Positions 1 to 7,545 of a stretch of 64,000 nt of DNA are shown here, in pieces. Position numbers and translations under genes: made by a program. Numbering within the stretch: the stretch's first letter is position 1; every line of letters begins with the position of its first letter. A model generated the notes under the pieces. That model was not told the DNA's origin, ran no database searches, and saw only the letters and a list, made by a program, of their open reading frames with translations. Origin of the DNA: Oceanobacillus sp. HTM 045. Its GTDB lineage: Bacteria > Pseudomonadota > Alphaproteobacteria > Rhodobacterales > Rhodobacteraceae. The DNA lies in assembly GCA_009733745.1 (NCBI GenBank), contig WNWL01000004.1, positions 64,001 to 128,000 of the forward strand, written 5' to 3'.

Positions 1-2039
1 ATCGGGGTGCGGAGCTCGTGGCTGACCTGGCTCAGGAACTCGTCCTTCTGCGCGTCCATGGTGCGCAGCCGCTCGTTGGCGTCGCGCAGGAGGGCGGCGG
101 CGCGTTCCAGCTCGGCCGATTTCTCGGCCAGCTGGCGCGAGGTCTCGATGAGGCGTTGGGTCTCGTCGGCGATGTCGATCAGCTCGTCCATGCCGACCGC
201 CTGCCGCCCGGCGATGCGCCCGACCATCGCGTGCGCCGAGGCCGCGCCGACCGAGCCGGAGAGCTCGCGCTCCAGCCGCAGCACCATCGCGTCGTCGGGG
301 ATGGGAAGCTGGCCGGGGCGGCCCTGGTCGCGGGCCATCGTGTCGAACAGCTCGCGGGCGGGCACCGCGCCGAGGATGCGTTGGGCGAGGACGAACATGT
401 CCTCCGACGTGGCCGAGCCCTGCGCGAACCGGGCCGTGCCGCTGGCGTCGGTCCGGTAGACATCGACGAACAGCGCGGCCTGCAGCCGCTCCAGCGGGCG
501 GGCCTCGGAGAGGCCGGATACGAACAGGAAGATCAGGGTGTTGATCCCGAGGCTCCAGATCAGCGCGTGGACGAGCGGGTCGAGCCCGTCGAGACCGAGA
601 AGGCCCTGCGGACGCAGCATCGCGATGCCCCACGGGCCGTGGTCGATCGCTTCGCGCGGGATCAGGAAGCTGCCCTCGAAGCTCGGCAGGAAGAGCGTGT
701 AGATCCAGAGCAGGAAGCCGGCGCCGAGCCCCGCGAGCGCGCCGGCCCGCGTGGCGCCGCGCCAGAACAGGCCGCCGATCAGGCTGGGCAGGAACTGCGC
801 CACGCCGACGAAGGCGATCAGCCCTATCGAGGCCAGCGCGCCCGACCCGCCGGTAAGCCGAAAATAGATGAAGCCGAGCCCGAGCACGAAGGCGATGGAG
901 ATGCGCCGCGTGATCAGCAGGAGCGAGCGCACGTCGCCGCTGACCGCCTCGCGCGATGGCATGAAGTTGAGCGCCAGCGGCACGACGATGTGGTTGGAGA
1001 CCATGGTCGAGACGGCGATGGCCGCGACGATCACCATCGAAGTGGCCGAGGAGAAGCCGCCGAGGAAGGCCAGCAGCGCCAGTTCCTGCCGCCCTTCCTG
1101 CAGCGGCAGGGTCAGGACGAAGAGGTCGGGGTTGGAGCCTTCGGGCAGCACCTTGAGCCCGGCCAGCGCGATCGGCATGACGAACAGGCACATGCCGAAC
1201 AGGTAGGCCGGGAAAAGCCACGACGCCGTGGCAAGGTGGCGCTCGTCGACATTCTCGACCACCGTCACCTGGAACTGGCGCGGCAGGCAGATGATCGCCG
1301 CGGCGGAGAGGAAGGTGAGCGTGGCCCAGCGGGCATCGAAGATCGCGCCGGTTTCCTCGAAAATATGGTCGGGGATGTCCTCGAACACGCCGCCGACCCC
1401 GCCGGCGACCCAGAACACCACGAAGATGCCGACCGCGATGAGCGCCACCAGCTTGACCACCGCCTCGAGCGCGATGGCCGCGACGACGCCGTGGTGGCGC
1501 TCGTTGGCATCGACGTTTCGGGTGCCGAACAGGATCGAGAAGAGCGCCAGCCCGGCGGCGACCCAGAAGGCGGTGAGCGCCTCGTCGGCCTCGCCCGCGA
1601 CCACCTGGTAGGAACGGGTGACCGACTGGAGCTGGAGCGCGATGTAGGGCGTGGTGGCCATCACGGCGATGATGGTCACCAGAACGGCGAGGCTGGCGCT
1701 CTTGCCGTAGCGCGAGGAGATCAGGTCGGCGATCGATGTGACGCGATGCTCGCGGCCGATCCGCACGAGCTTGCGCAGCAGCCACCACCAGGCGACGAAG
1801 ACAAGCGTCGGCCCGAGATAGATGGTGATGAACTCCAGCCCGTTCCGCGCCGCCGACCCGACCGCGCCGTAGAAGGTCCAGGACGTGCAGTAGACCGAGA
1901 TCGAGAGCGTGTAGATCACCGGCGAGTAGAGCCAGCCTGCGCGCTTCTGCCCGGCCTGCCTGTCGACCCAGAAGGCGACGGCGAAGAGCAGCACGACATA
2001 GCCGATGCAGGTGCCGAGCAGGAGGTCGACGGTGAGCAT
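1..2039 (-). CDS. Sodium:solute symporter-sensor histidine kinase fusion, C-terminus beyond window
   Basis: Translation from the ATG at 2039 gives about 680 residues before the window edge. The first ~560 residues are a multi-pass sodium:solute symporter (SSSF) domain; the cytoplasmic part ends in a coiled coil and the start of a HisKA box (SHELRTP) right at base 1. The fusion resembles CbrA-type kinases, which couple a transporter-like module to phosphorelay signalling; whether it transports anything cannot be told. The start codon overlaps the stop of the upstream small gene (TGATG), implying translational coupling. The kinase ATPase and any receiver domain lie outside the window. The family call is firm; the substrate is unknown. 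Confidence 0.93.
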   Translation of the reverse strand, partial: MLTVDLLLGTCIGYVVLLFAVAFWVDRQAGQKRAGWLYSPVIYTLSISVYCTSWTFYGAVGSAARNGLEFITIYLGPTLVFVAWWWLLRKLVRIGREHRVTSIADLISSRYGKSASLAVLVTIIAVMATTPYIALQLQSVTRSYQVVAGEADEALTAFWVAAGLALFSILFGTRNVDANERHHGVVAAIALEAVVKLVALIAVGIFVVFWVAGGVGGVFEDIPDHIFEETGAIFDARWATLTFLSAAAIICLPRQFQVTVVENVDERHLATASWLFPAYLFGMCLFVMPIALAGLKVLPEGSNPDLFVLTLPLQEGRQELALLAFLGGFSSATSMVIVAAIAVSTMVSNHIVVPLALNFMPSREAVSGDVRSLLLITRRISIAFVLGLGFIYFRLTGGSGALASIGLIAFVGVAQFLPSLIGGLFWRGATRAGALAGLGAGFLLWIYTLFLPSFEGSFLIPREAIDHGPWGIAMLRPQGLLGLDGLDPLVHALIWSLGINTLIFLFVSGLSEARPLERLQAALFVDVYRTDASGTARFAQGSATSEDMFVLAQRILGAVPARELFDTMARDQGRPGQLPIPDDAMVLRLERELSGSVGAASAHAMVGRIAGRQAVGMDELIDIADETQRLIETSRQLAEKSAELERAAALLRDANERLRTMDAQKDEFLSQVSHELRTP

Positions 2040-2374
2040 CAGCCAGCGCTCCCGGGGGGCAGGTCGCTGGGCAGGCTGCTGGGCGGGCGCGGCGCGTTGG
2101 CAGGCGGCTCGTCCGCCGCGGATTCCGATCCGTGCTCGGCCTCGCCATTCGCCAGCCGCCGCGCGATGCGCGCCGCGCCGAGGATAAGCACGGCCCAGAC
2201 GCCGAATATGTAGAGCAGCGGCACCGGCACCCCGCCGATCTGCGCGTCGATGTCGAAGGCCTGCGCAAAGGGCGGCAGGAAAAGGATCACGCCCGCGACC
2301 GGCAGGATCAGCGAGCGGTCGCGCGCCTTGCGGTGCCGCAGCGGCTGGTCGGTCGGCTCGCGCAGGCGCGCCAC
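2039..2374 (-). CDS. Small membrane protein coupled to the symporter-kinase
   Basis: About 111 residues from a GTG at 2374, 7 bases after the response-regulator stop. Two hydrophobic segments (around residues 22-38 and 45-65) are followed by a polar, Pro/Ser-rich tail. The stop overlaps the ATG of the symporter-kinase by one base. I recognise no family. Small membrane proteins often sit just before SSSF genes, for example DUF485 before actP, so a role with the symporter module is likely by context only. No ATG in this frame lies at the intergenic junction; the nearest ones are inside the regulator gene, so GTG is the best start. Confidence 0.7.
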   Translation of the reverse strand: MARLREPTDQPLRHRKARDRSLILPVAGVILFLPPFAQAFDIDAQIGGVPVPLLYIFGVWAVLILGAARIARRLANGEAEHGSESAADEPPANAPRPPSSLPSDLPPGSAG

Positions 2375-2381
2375 GGTCGGG

Positions 2382-2765
2382 TCAGGCGTGCTGGACCTCG
2401 GCCAGACGGGCGACCGCCGCGACGACCTCGGCATTGGAGAACGGCTTGGTGATGTAGAGATCGGCACCGCAGCAGAGCGCGCGCTCGCGGTCCTCGCGCT
2501 GGCTCTTGGCGGAAAGCATGATCACCGGCACCCGGCGGGCAGCGGTCTCGGCGCGGAGGCGGCGGAGCACGTCCATGCCGTCGGTGCTCGGGAGCATCAC
2601 GTCGAGGATCATCACGTCGGGCGGCTCCCTGAGCGCGGTCTCGAGCGCGGCCTGCCCGTCGGCGCGGGACTCGACCGAGTAGCCGGACCGCTCGAGCACG
2701 AAGGTGAGCAGCTCGACGATGTTGGGCTCGTCCTCCGCGAGCAGCACGCGCTTGTGACTTCCCAT
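2382..2765 (-). CDS. Single-domain response regulator (CheY-like receiver)
   Basis: A 127-residue protein that is only a receiver domain: acidic pair E11-D12, phospho-acceptor D55 in ILDVMLP, conserved T/S in MLSAK, and K107 in the TKP motif. There is no output domain, so it acts by protein contact or phosphotransfer. It is the first gene of the operon with the symporter-kinase and is its likely partner. The start at 2765 is chosen because GGGAGG lies 5 bases upstream; an upstream in-frame ATG at 2810 would skip this ribosome binding site. Confidence 0.9.
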   Translation of the reverse strand: MGSHKRVLLAEDEPNIVELLTFVLERSGYSVESRADGQAALETALREPPDVMILDVMLPSTDGMDVLRRLRAETAARRVPVIMLSAKSQREDRERALCCGADLYITKPFSNAEVVAAVARLAEVQHA

Positions 2766-2977
2766 CACATCCTCCCAAGGTTGCCCGTTTCCCGGGTCTC
2801 TCGGCAACAATGTTACGCGATGGGTCAGGGTTTGTCGTCATCCGATTTGTCACATGGTGGACGTGAATTCCGGAACCAGGGGGCCGATCTCGCGCAACCT
2901 GCCGGTTGACGGCCCGGTTGCCGGTAGCGACCTTTGCAACGTTCCCGGTTCGGGAACCGCATATCCGGGAATGCGCG

Positions 2978-4168
2978 ATGCGGCTCGCACTGATTCTTTC
3001 GGCTCTTGCGCTGGCGGCTTCCTGCGGCCGGGCCGACCCGGCGCCGGAGGAGTGGAAGCGCCACCCCGCCTCGCATGTGATCCGCATCACCGCGGAGCTG
3101 ACCTTCGACGGCGCGCCGGTGGAGATCGACGAGCTGGTGGATTGCCGCGCCTATTACCGCGGGGCGCTCTACAAGACGCCGCACCTGACCTTCAGCCCCA
3201 GCCGGGTGCAGGTTGCGAACGAGACCGCGGATGGCGGGATGATCGTCTTCCGGGTCTCGCGGAGCTTCTGCTGGGCGTTCGCGAAAACCTGGGTCGGATT
3301 CGACGAGGAGACCAACCCGCCGCCCGGCTGGACGCCCGCGCTCGAATGGTACGACAACCGCGACCCGGAACTGGCGCAGATGGGCCTCCTCTACCTCTCG
3401 GAGACCGCGCTCACCGCAGCCAACGGCCGGCTGCGGATCGTCGAACCGTTTCAACTGAGCATCCCTGAACACCCGCCCAGCGAGGTCCTGATCGCCGAAG
3501 CCGAGCGGCAGGAGACCGAGCGAGACCTGTGGCTGGGGCGGGATGTGACGGGGTCCTATCGATACCTTTCGAGCGGGCTTACCCCGACGATGGATTCGAT
3601 CCTGAGGATACCGGAGAGCGAGTGGCGTAACCCCGAACTTGCGAAGGCGGGCTGGCATTGGAGCCAGCAGAGAAATGGTCGGCACGATCCCGAACCGGAT
3701 TGGCAGGCGCTTGCACGCTACCTAGATGGCGTGACCTCAGATGCGCGATACATCTATCTGGGGCATATTGACGGGGAACTCTTTCCGGACGCTGCGGAGG
3801 TTTTGTTGCGGCTGCTGACCGGGCGGCGATCTGACCTCAACGACATCTACCAGTCAGGGATACCGAAGCCATCGGCTCCTAGATTTGGGCTCCTGATTTC
3901 CGAGAAGCGGGCCGGACAATGGGCGACAGACCCGTTCAATCCCAACTACGTGGATGAGCAGATTCCGTTCACTTGTATTGACGGAGTCATGACAGCCGAT
4001 CCAGCGCATCCGGGGCTCAAGTACTGGTTTCGGGAGAGATGCTCGCATCACAAGCGATTTATCGGAGCCGACTTTTTCGGTGTCAGATTGACGACGGAGA
4101 GGGCGCCTCTCTTTGCGAGCCTGATCTTCGACACTCAGACCCGCGATCTTTGGCGGGTTGGAAAGTAG
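2978..4168 (+). CDS. Unknown lipoprotein, tandem copy 1
   Basis: A 396-residue protein with a lipoprotein signal (ALAASC; Cys at residue 16). I recognise no domain family. The mature part has recurring Trp/Tyr-Asp motifs and several Cys, including SFCWAF and FTCIDG. The next gene is a same-length paralogue; the first ~185 residues are almost identical while the rest has diverged in blocks. Base composition drops inside the gene: bases 3061-3120 contain 43 G/C in 60, bases 4021-4080 only 31 in 60, so the C-terminal half looks compositionally foreign or differently constrained. The start is set by the signal peptide; an upstream in-frame start at 2906 would add 24 residues and bury the lipobox. 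Confidence 0.85.
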   Translation: MRLALILSALALAASCGRADPAPEEWKRHPASHVIRITAELTFDGAPVEIDELVDCRAYYRGALYKTPHLTFSPSRVQVANETADGGMIVFRVSRSFCWAFAKTWVGFDEETNPPPGWTPALEWYDNRDPELAQMGLLYLSETALTAANGRLRIVEPFQLSIPEHPPSEVLIAEAERQETERDLWLGRDVTGSYRYLSSGLTPTMDSILRIPESEWRNPELAKAGWHWSQQRNGRHDPEPDWQALARYLDGVTSDARYIYLGHIDGELFPDAAEVLLRLLTGRRSDLNDIYQSGIPKPSAPRFGLLISEKRAGQWATDPFNPNYVDEQIPFTCIDGVMTADPAHPGLKYWFRERCSHHKRFIGADFFGVRLTTERAPLFASLIFDTQTRDLWRVGK

Positions 4169-4328
4169 AGGCTAAAGGTCTCGCCGGAGATTGTGGCGTC
4201 CTGACCCCGTAGATTGCAGCGCCGGTCGCGGGGGGCGATCTCGCGCAACCTGCCGGTTGACGGCCCGGTTGCGAGTGGCGACCCTTGCAACGTTCCCGGT
4301 TCGGGAACCGCACATCCGGGAACGCGCG

Positions 4329-5519
4329 ATGCGGCTCGCACTGATTCTTTCGGCTCTTGCGCTGGCGGCTTCCTGCGGCCGGGCCGACCCGGCGCCGGAG
4401 GAGTGGAAGCGCCACCCCGCCTCGCATGTGATCCGCATCACCGCGGAGCTGACCTTCGACGGCGCGCCGGTGGAGATCGACGAGCTGGTGGATTGCCGCG
4501 CCTATTACCGCGGGGCGCTCTACAAGACGCCGCACCTGACCTTCAGCCCCAGCCGGGTGCAGGTTGCGAACGAGACCGCGGATGGCGGGATGATCGTCTT
4601 CCGGGTCTCGCGGAGCTTCTGCTGGGCATTCGCGAAAACCTGGGGCGGCTTCGACGAGGAGACCAACCCGCCGCCCGGCTGGACGCCCGCGCTGGAGTGG
4701 TACGACAACCGCGACCCGGCACTGGCGCAGATGGGCCTCCTATACCTCTCGGAGACCGCACTCACTGCACCCAACGGCCGGTTGCGGATCGTCGAACCGT
4801 TTCAACTGAGCATCCCCGAACACCCGCCCAGCGAGGCCTTGATCGCGGAGGCCGAACGGCAGGATGTCGAGCGCGACATGTGGTTCGGGCGGGATGTGAC
4901 GGGGTCGTATCGGTATCTGTCGAGTCCGTTTGCCTATAAGATGGAAGCGCTGTTGAAGATTCCGGAGAGCGAGTGGCGCAACCCCGAACGGGCAAAGGCA
5001 AGTTGGCATTGGATCCAGCGGCGAAATGGCCGACACGATCCCGAACCGGATTGGCAGGCACTGGCGCGCTACCTCGATGGCGTGACTTCCGATGCGCGAT
5101 ATGTTGACCTTGGGTATATCGACAGGGAGACATACCCGGATGCGGTACAGGTTCTCGAACGTCTCAGGGCAGGCCGAGGATCGGACCTCAACGGCATCTA
5201 CGAATCGGGCATACCGAAGCCGTCGGCTCCAAGATACGGGCTTCTGATCTCCGAGAAACGTGCCGGACAATGGGCGACGGACCCGTTCAATCCCAATTAT
5301 GTGGACGAGTTTATCCCGGTCACTTGTATTGACGGAGTCATGACCGCTGACCCGGCGCATCCTGGGCTCAGGTACTGGTTCCGGGAGAGATGCTCCCACC
5401 ACAAACTATTCATCGGCTTCGATTTCTTCGGTGTGAGGCTGACGATCGACGTCACGTCGCGCCTGAGCAACCTGATCTTCGACACTCAGACGGGCGACCT
5501 TTGGCGGGTTGGGCGGTAG
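4329..5519 (+). CDS. Unknown lipoprotein, tandem copy 2
   Basis: Second copy of the gene at 2978, again 396 residues with the same ALAASC lipobox. The copies differ by single residues up to about residue 185, then by clusters around residues 195-215, 255-290 and 370-385. The upstream ~98 bases are also copied, so each copy may carry its own promoter. The gene ends 16 bases from the convergent glutaredoxin gene. Function unknown; outer-membrane or periplasmic location is inferred from the lipobox. Confidence 0.85.
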   Translation: MRLALILSALALAASCGRADPAPEEWKRHPASHVIRITAELTFDGAPVEIDELVDCRAYYRGALYKTPHLTFSPSRVQVANETADGGMIVFRVSRSFCWAFAKTWGGFDEETNPPPGWTPALEWYDNRDPALAQMGLLYLSETALTAPNGRLRIVEPFQLSIPEHPPSEALIAEAERQDVERDMWFGRDVTGSYRYLSSPFAYKMEALLKIPESEWRNPERAKASWHWIQRRNGRHDPEPDWQALARYLDGVTSDARYVDLGYIDRETYPDAVQVLERLRAGRGSDLNGIYESGIPKPSAPRYGLLISEKRAGQWATDPFNPNYVDEFIPVTCIDGVMTADPAHPGLRYWFRERCSHHKLFIGFDFFGVRLTIDVTSRLSNLIFDTQTGDLWRVGR

Positions 5520-5535
5520 GCGGAGGCACCGCCCG

Positions 5536-6321
5536 TCAGGCCAGCTGGCTCACCACCATCCAGACGGCCATGCCGGCCATCATCAGGTTCTCGGTCAGCG
5601 AGACGAAGCCGAGCGGCACGCTGGAGCCGCCGCCGACACAGGCGCATTTCAGCTCGCGCCGGTCGATCCAGACCGCCTTGAAGACCGAGACCGCGCCGAT
5701 GGTGCCGATCACCAGAGCGACGGGCGCGGCGCCGAGCGCGAGGAGCGTGGCGCCGGTCAGCATCAGGAGGCCGGCGCCGGTCTCGAGATAGGGGTAGAAA
5801 TAGGCGTAGCGCACCTCGCGCCGCGCCAGCAGGTCGTAGCCGAGGAAGGTGTTGGTGAAGCCCTCCACGTCCTGCAGCTTCTGCAGCCCGAGCAGCACCA
5901 TCGCGACGGCGACGAAGCGTTCCAGCGTGGCGACGGCCCCGCCGCCGGCGGCGAGCGTGATCGCCAGCGCGGCGAGGAAGGCCGTGGCGAAGATCGCCAC
6001 GACGGGGCGGTAGGTGGTGTCGCCCTCGCGGAGCACGGTCTCGCCGAAGAATTCGCGCAGCTCGTCGTAGCCGCCGATCCGCTCGCCGTCGATGAAGGTC
6101 TGCGGCGTGGTGTCGACGCCGTGACGGGACTGGAAGGCGTCGGTCTCCTCCCGGCTGGTGAGGTGGCGGTCGTCCACCGCGTAGCCCTCGCGCTCCAGCA
6201 GGGCCTTCGACTTGACGCCGAAGGGGCAGAGATGGCCGGGCATCACCATGCGGTAGAGCGTGGCGGTCTGCGCGGTCCCGGACTGGCTGTCGCGGTTCGT
6301 CTCGCTGCGGTCGAGCGGCAT
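5536..6321 (-). CDS. Glutaredoxin-MauE membrane fusion protein
   Basis: 261 residues. Residues ~20-95 form a glutaredoxin-like fold with a monothiol-type CPFG motif (C32) and the TTPQTFIDGERIGGYDEL substrate-binding segment. Residues ~105-260 carry four membrane segments of the MauE/DoxX type, with CAC near residue 228. MauE-type proteins supply reducing power for disulfide handling in the periplasm, so this fusion probably passes electrons from the cytoplasmic glutathione pool across the membrane; that is inference. The ATG at 6321 follows a GGGGGCAGGT ribosome site. It lies 75 bases downstream of the DUF547 gene, possibly in one transcript. Confidence 0.85.
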   Translation of the reverse strand: MPLDRSETNRDSQSGTAQTATLYRMVMPGHLCPFGVKSKALLEREGYAVDDRHLTSREETDAFQSRHGVDTTPQTFIDGERIGGYDELREFFGETVLREGDTTYRPVVAIFATAFLAALAITLAAGGGAVATLERFVAVAMVLLGLQKLQDVEGFTNTFLGYDLLARREVRYAYFYPYLETGAGLLMLTGATLLALGAAPVALVIGTIGAVSVFKAVWIDRRELKCACVGGGSSVPLGFVSLTENLMMAGMAVWMVVSQLA

Positions 6322-6396
6322 ACCTGCCCCCGTTTTGCTGGTCTGTCCTCTGTAGGAGGGACAACCCGCTTGGCGGGGGGCGTGTTCCGGTCTGCC

Positions 6397-7212
6397 TCAG
6401 GTCGCGTCGTTCAGCGACCAGTCGTAATCGTGATCGTCGTAACCGCTGCGGCCGTCGAGTTGCGACCGGAGGGGCGCGGCGGCGTTATGGCGGAGGTGGT
6501 CGAGGACCCCGCTTTCGGTGCCGCCGAAATCGGCCTGGAACCAGTCGTAGATCGAGGAGACCACCAGCCGCCCTTCATCGAGCCGCGCGCCTCGGGGGTG
6601 GTTGACGTAGGCACGGGCGCCATCCTCCAGCATCGTTTCCAGCGTCGCGGAGCGGTAGGCGCGGGGCGCGAGGTCGGGGCAGCCGATCGAGGCGCAATTG
6701 ACGGCGTAGTGGATGCGCGGGTCGCGCCAGACGGGCCGGAGGATGCCGTGCTCGATGTCGTCGAGGGTCAGCGCCGTGCCGTTGACGCGGGTGGTCTCGA
6801 CGTCCCACGGGCCGGTGTTGAGGAGGCCGCCGCGGACCTCTCGGATGCTGTCGACCGGGTAGGCCTCCAGCACCAGCGCGACGGTGACGGCATTGTAGAG
6901 GTTGATCCAGTAGGCCATCGCCGCCGGTGCCGCGAGCGCGGTGGGGTCGGTGGCCTCCAGCGCGGCGATATAGGCGCGGAGCGCGGGCAGGTCGCGCCGG
7001 GCGGCGGCGTAGCCGACCCGGGCGATGCCGTCGGCGCCGCGGGAGAGATGGGCGGCGAGGAAGCGGTCCCACGGGGCGTGGTCGGGGTCCGCCCCGCTGC
7101 CGGTGCGCCGCCATTCGGGGCCGAGCAACCGCGCGGAGGGCGCGGCGGCGGCCGGGCCGGCGGTCAGCGACGCGGCGGCGGAAGCAAGGACGGCGCGGCG
7201 GGTGAGCGGCAT
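6397..7212 (-). CDS. DUF547 domain protein, exported
   Basis: 271 residues with a twin-arginine-like N-terminus (TRRAVLASAAASL) and an AAA cleavage region. The family signatures MAYWINLYNA and HYAVNCASIGCP are both present, covering most of the mature protein. DUF547 proteins are widespread and without a defined biochemical role. It precedes the glutaredoxin-MauE gene on the same strand; the 75-base spacer holds small inverted repeats (for example CCCGCCAAGCGGG) that could attenuate transcription. Confidence 0.9.
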   Translation of the reverse strand: MPLTRRAVLASAAASLTAGPAAAAPSARLLGPEWRRTGSGADPDHAPWDRFLAAHLSRGADGIARVGYAAARRDLPALRAYIAALEATDPTALAAPAAMAYWINLYNAVTVALVLEAYPVDSIREVRGGLLNTGPWDVETTRVNGTALTLDDIEHGILRPVWRDPRIHYAVNCASIGCPDLAPRAYRSATLETMLEDGARAYVNHPRGARLDEGRLVVSSIYDWFQADFGGTESGVLDHLRHNAAAPLRSQLDGRSGYDDHDYDWSLNDAT

Positions 7213-7545
7213 GGCGGCGATCCGTGGCTATTAGACCCACACTTAAGCTAGTCCCTGTGGCTGCCAGTGCCCGGGCTGGGCCGGTCACGGTGGTTCACGT
7301 CCCGGTCAGCAGGTCGCGCAGGGGCAGTTTCGCGGATTTCGCCGGGGTTTCGGATCGGGCGCCATTCCCCGGTGGACGCCCGTGGAACCCCGCGTTATAG
7401 AGCGCGCCATGGCACGCACGAGGCTCCCGATCGCTCGAATTACTGGCCCGGCCCGCTAGAGGCGGGACCGGGGAAGAGGTGCTGCACCCTGCGCACCGTC
7501 CGTGAGCCATCCGAGCGACCATCCGACCGATACGAGAGACGCGCC
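7213..7545. other. Intergenic region between DUF547 and ileS
   Basis: 333 bases between divergent genes, so it should hold both promoters. TGGACG and TTATAG with a 16-base spacer (about 7376-7403) is a weak -35/-10 candidate toward ileS. I see no T-box, tRNA or convincing small gene; a short minus-strand open frame ending near 7295 has no start with a ribosome site. Confidence 0.4.

Larger units (their letters stand above)
2880..5519 (+). repeat. Tandem gene duplication, unit 1351 bp
   Basis: The segment from about 2880 (CGATCTCGCGCAACCTGCCG, ~98 bases before the first lipoprotein start) to the lipoprotein stop recurs from about 4231. The start codons are exactly 1351 bases apart. The 5' flank and first half of the gene are near-identical, while the second half is diverged, a pattern expected from gene conversion or from two different 3' ends behind a shared 5' module. 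Confidence 0.9.

Noticed and set aside
18-2213. 731-codon plus-strand open frame opposite the symporter-kinase
   Set aside because: Its translation is Arg/Asp/His-rich without any domain, while the opposite strand encodes a clear SSSF-kinase. Long antisense frames are expected in GC-rich DNA.
7295-7420. Short minus-strand frame in the gap before ileS
   Set aside because: It is open into ileS antisense and has no start codon with a ribosome site within the gap.
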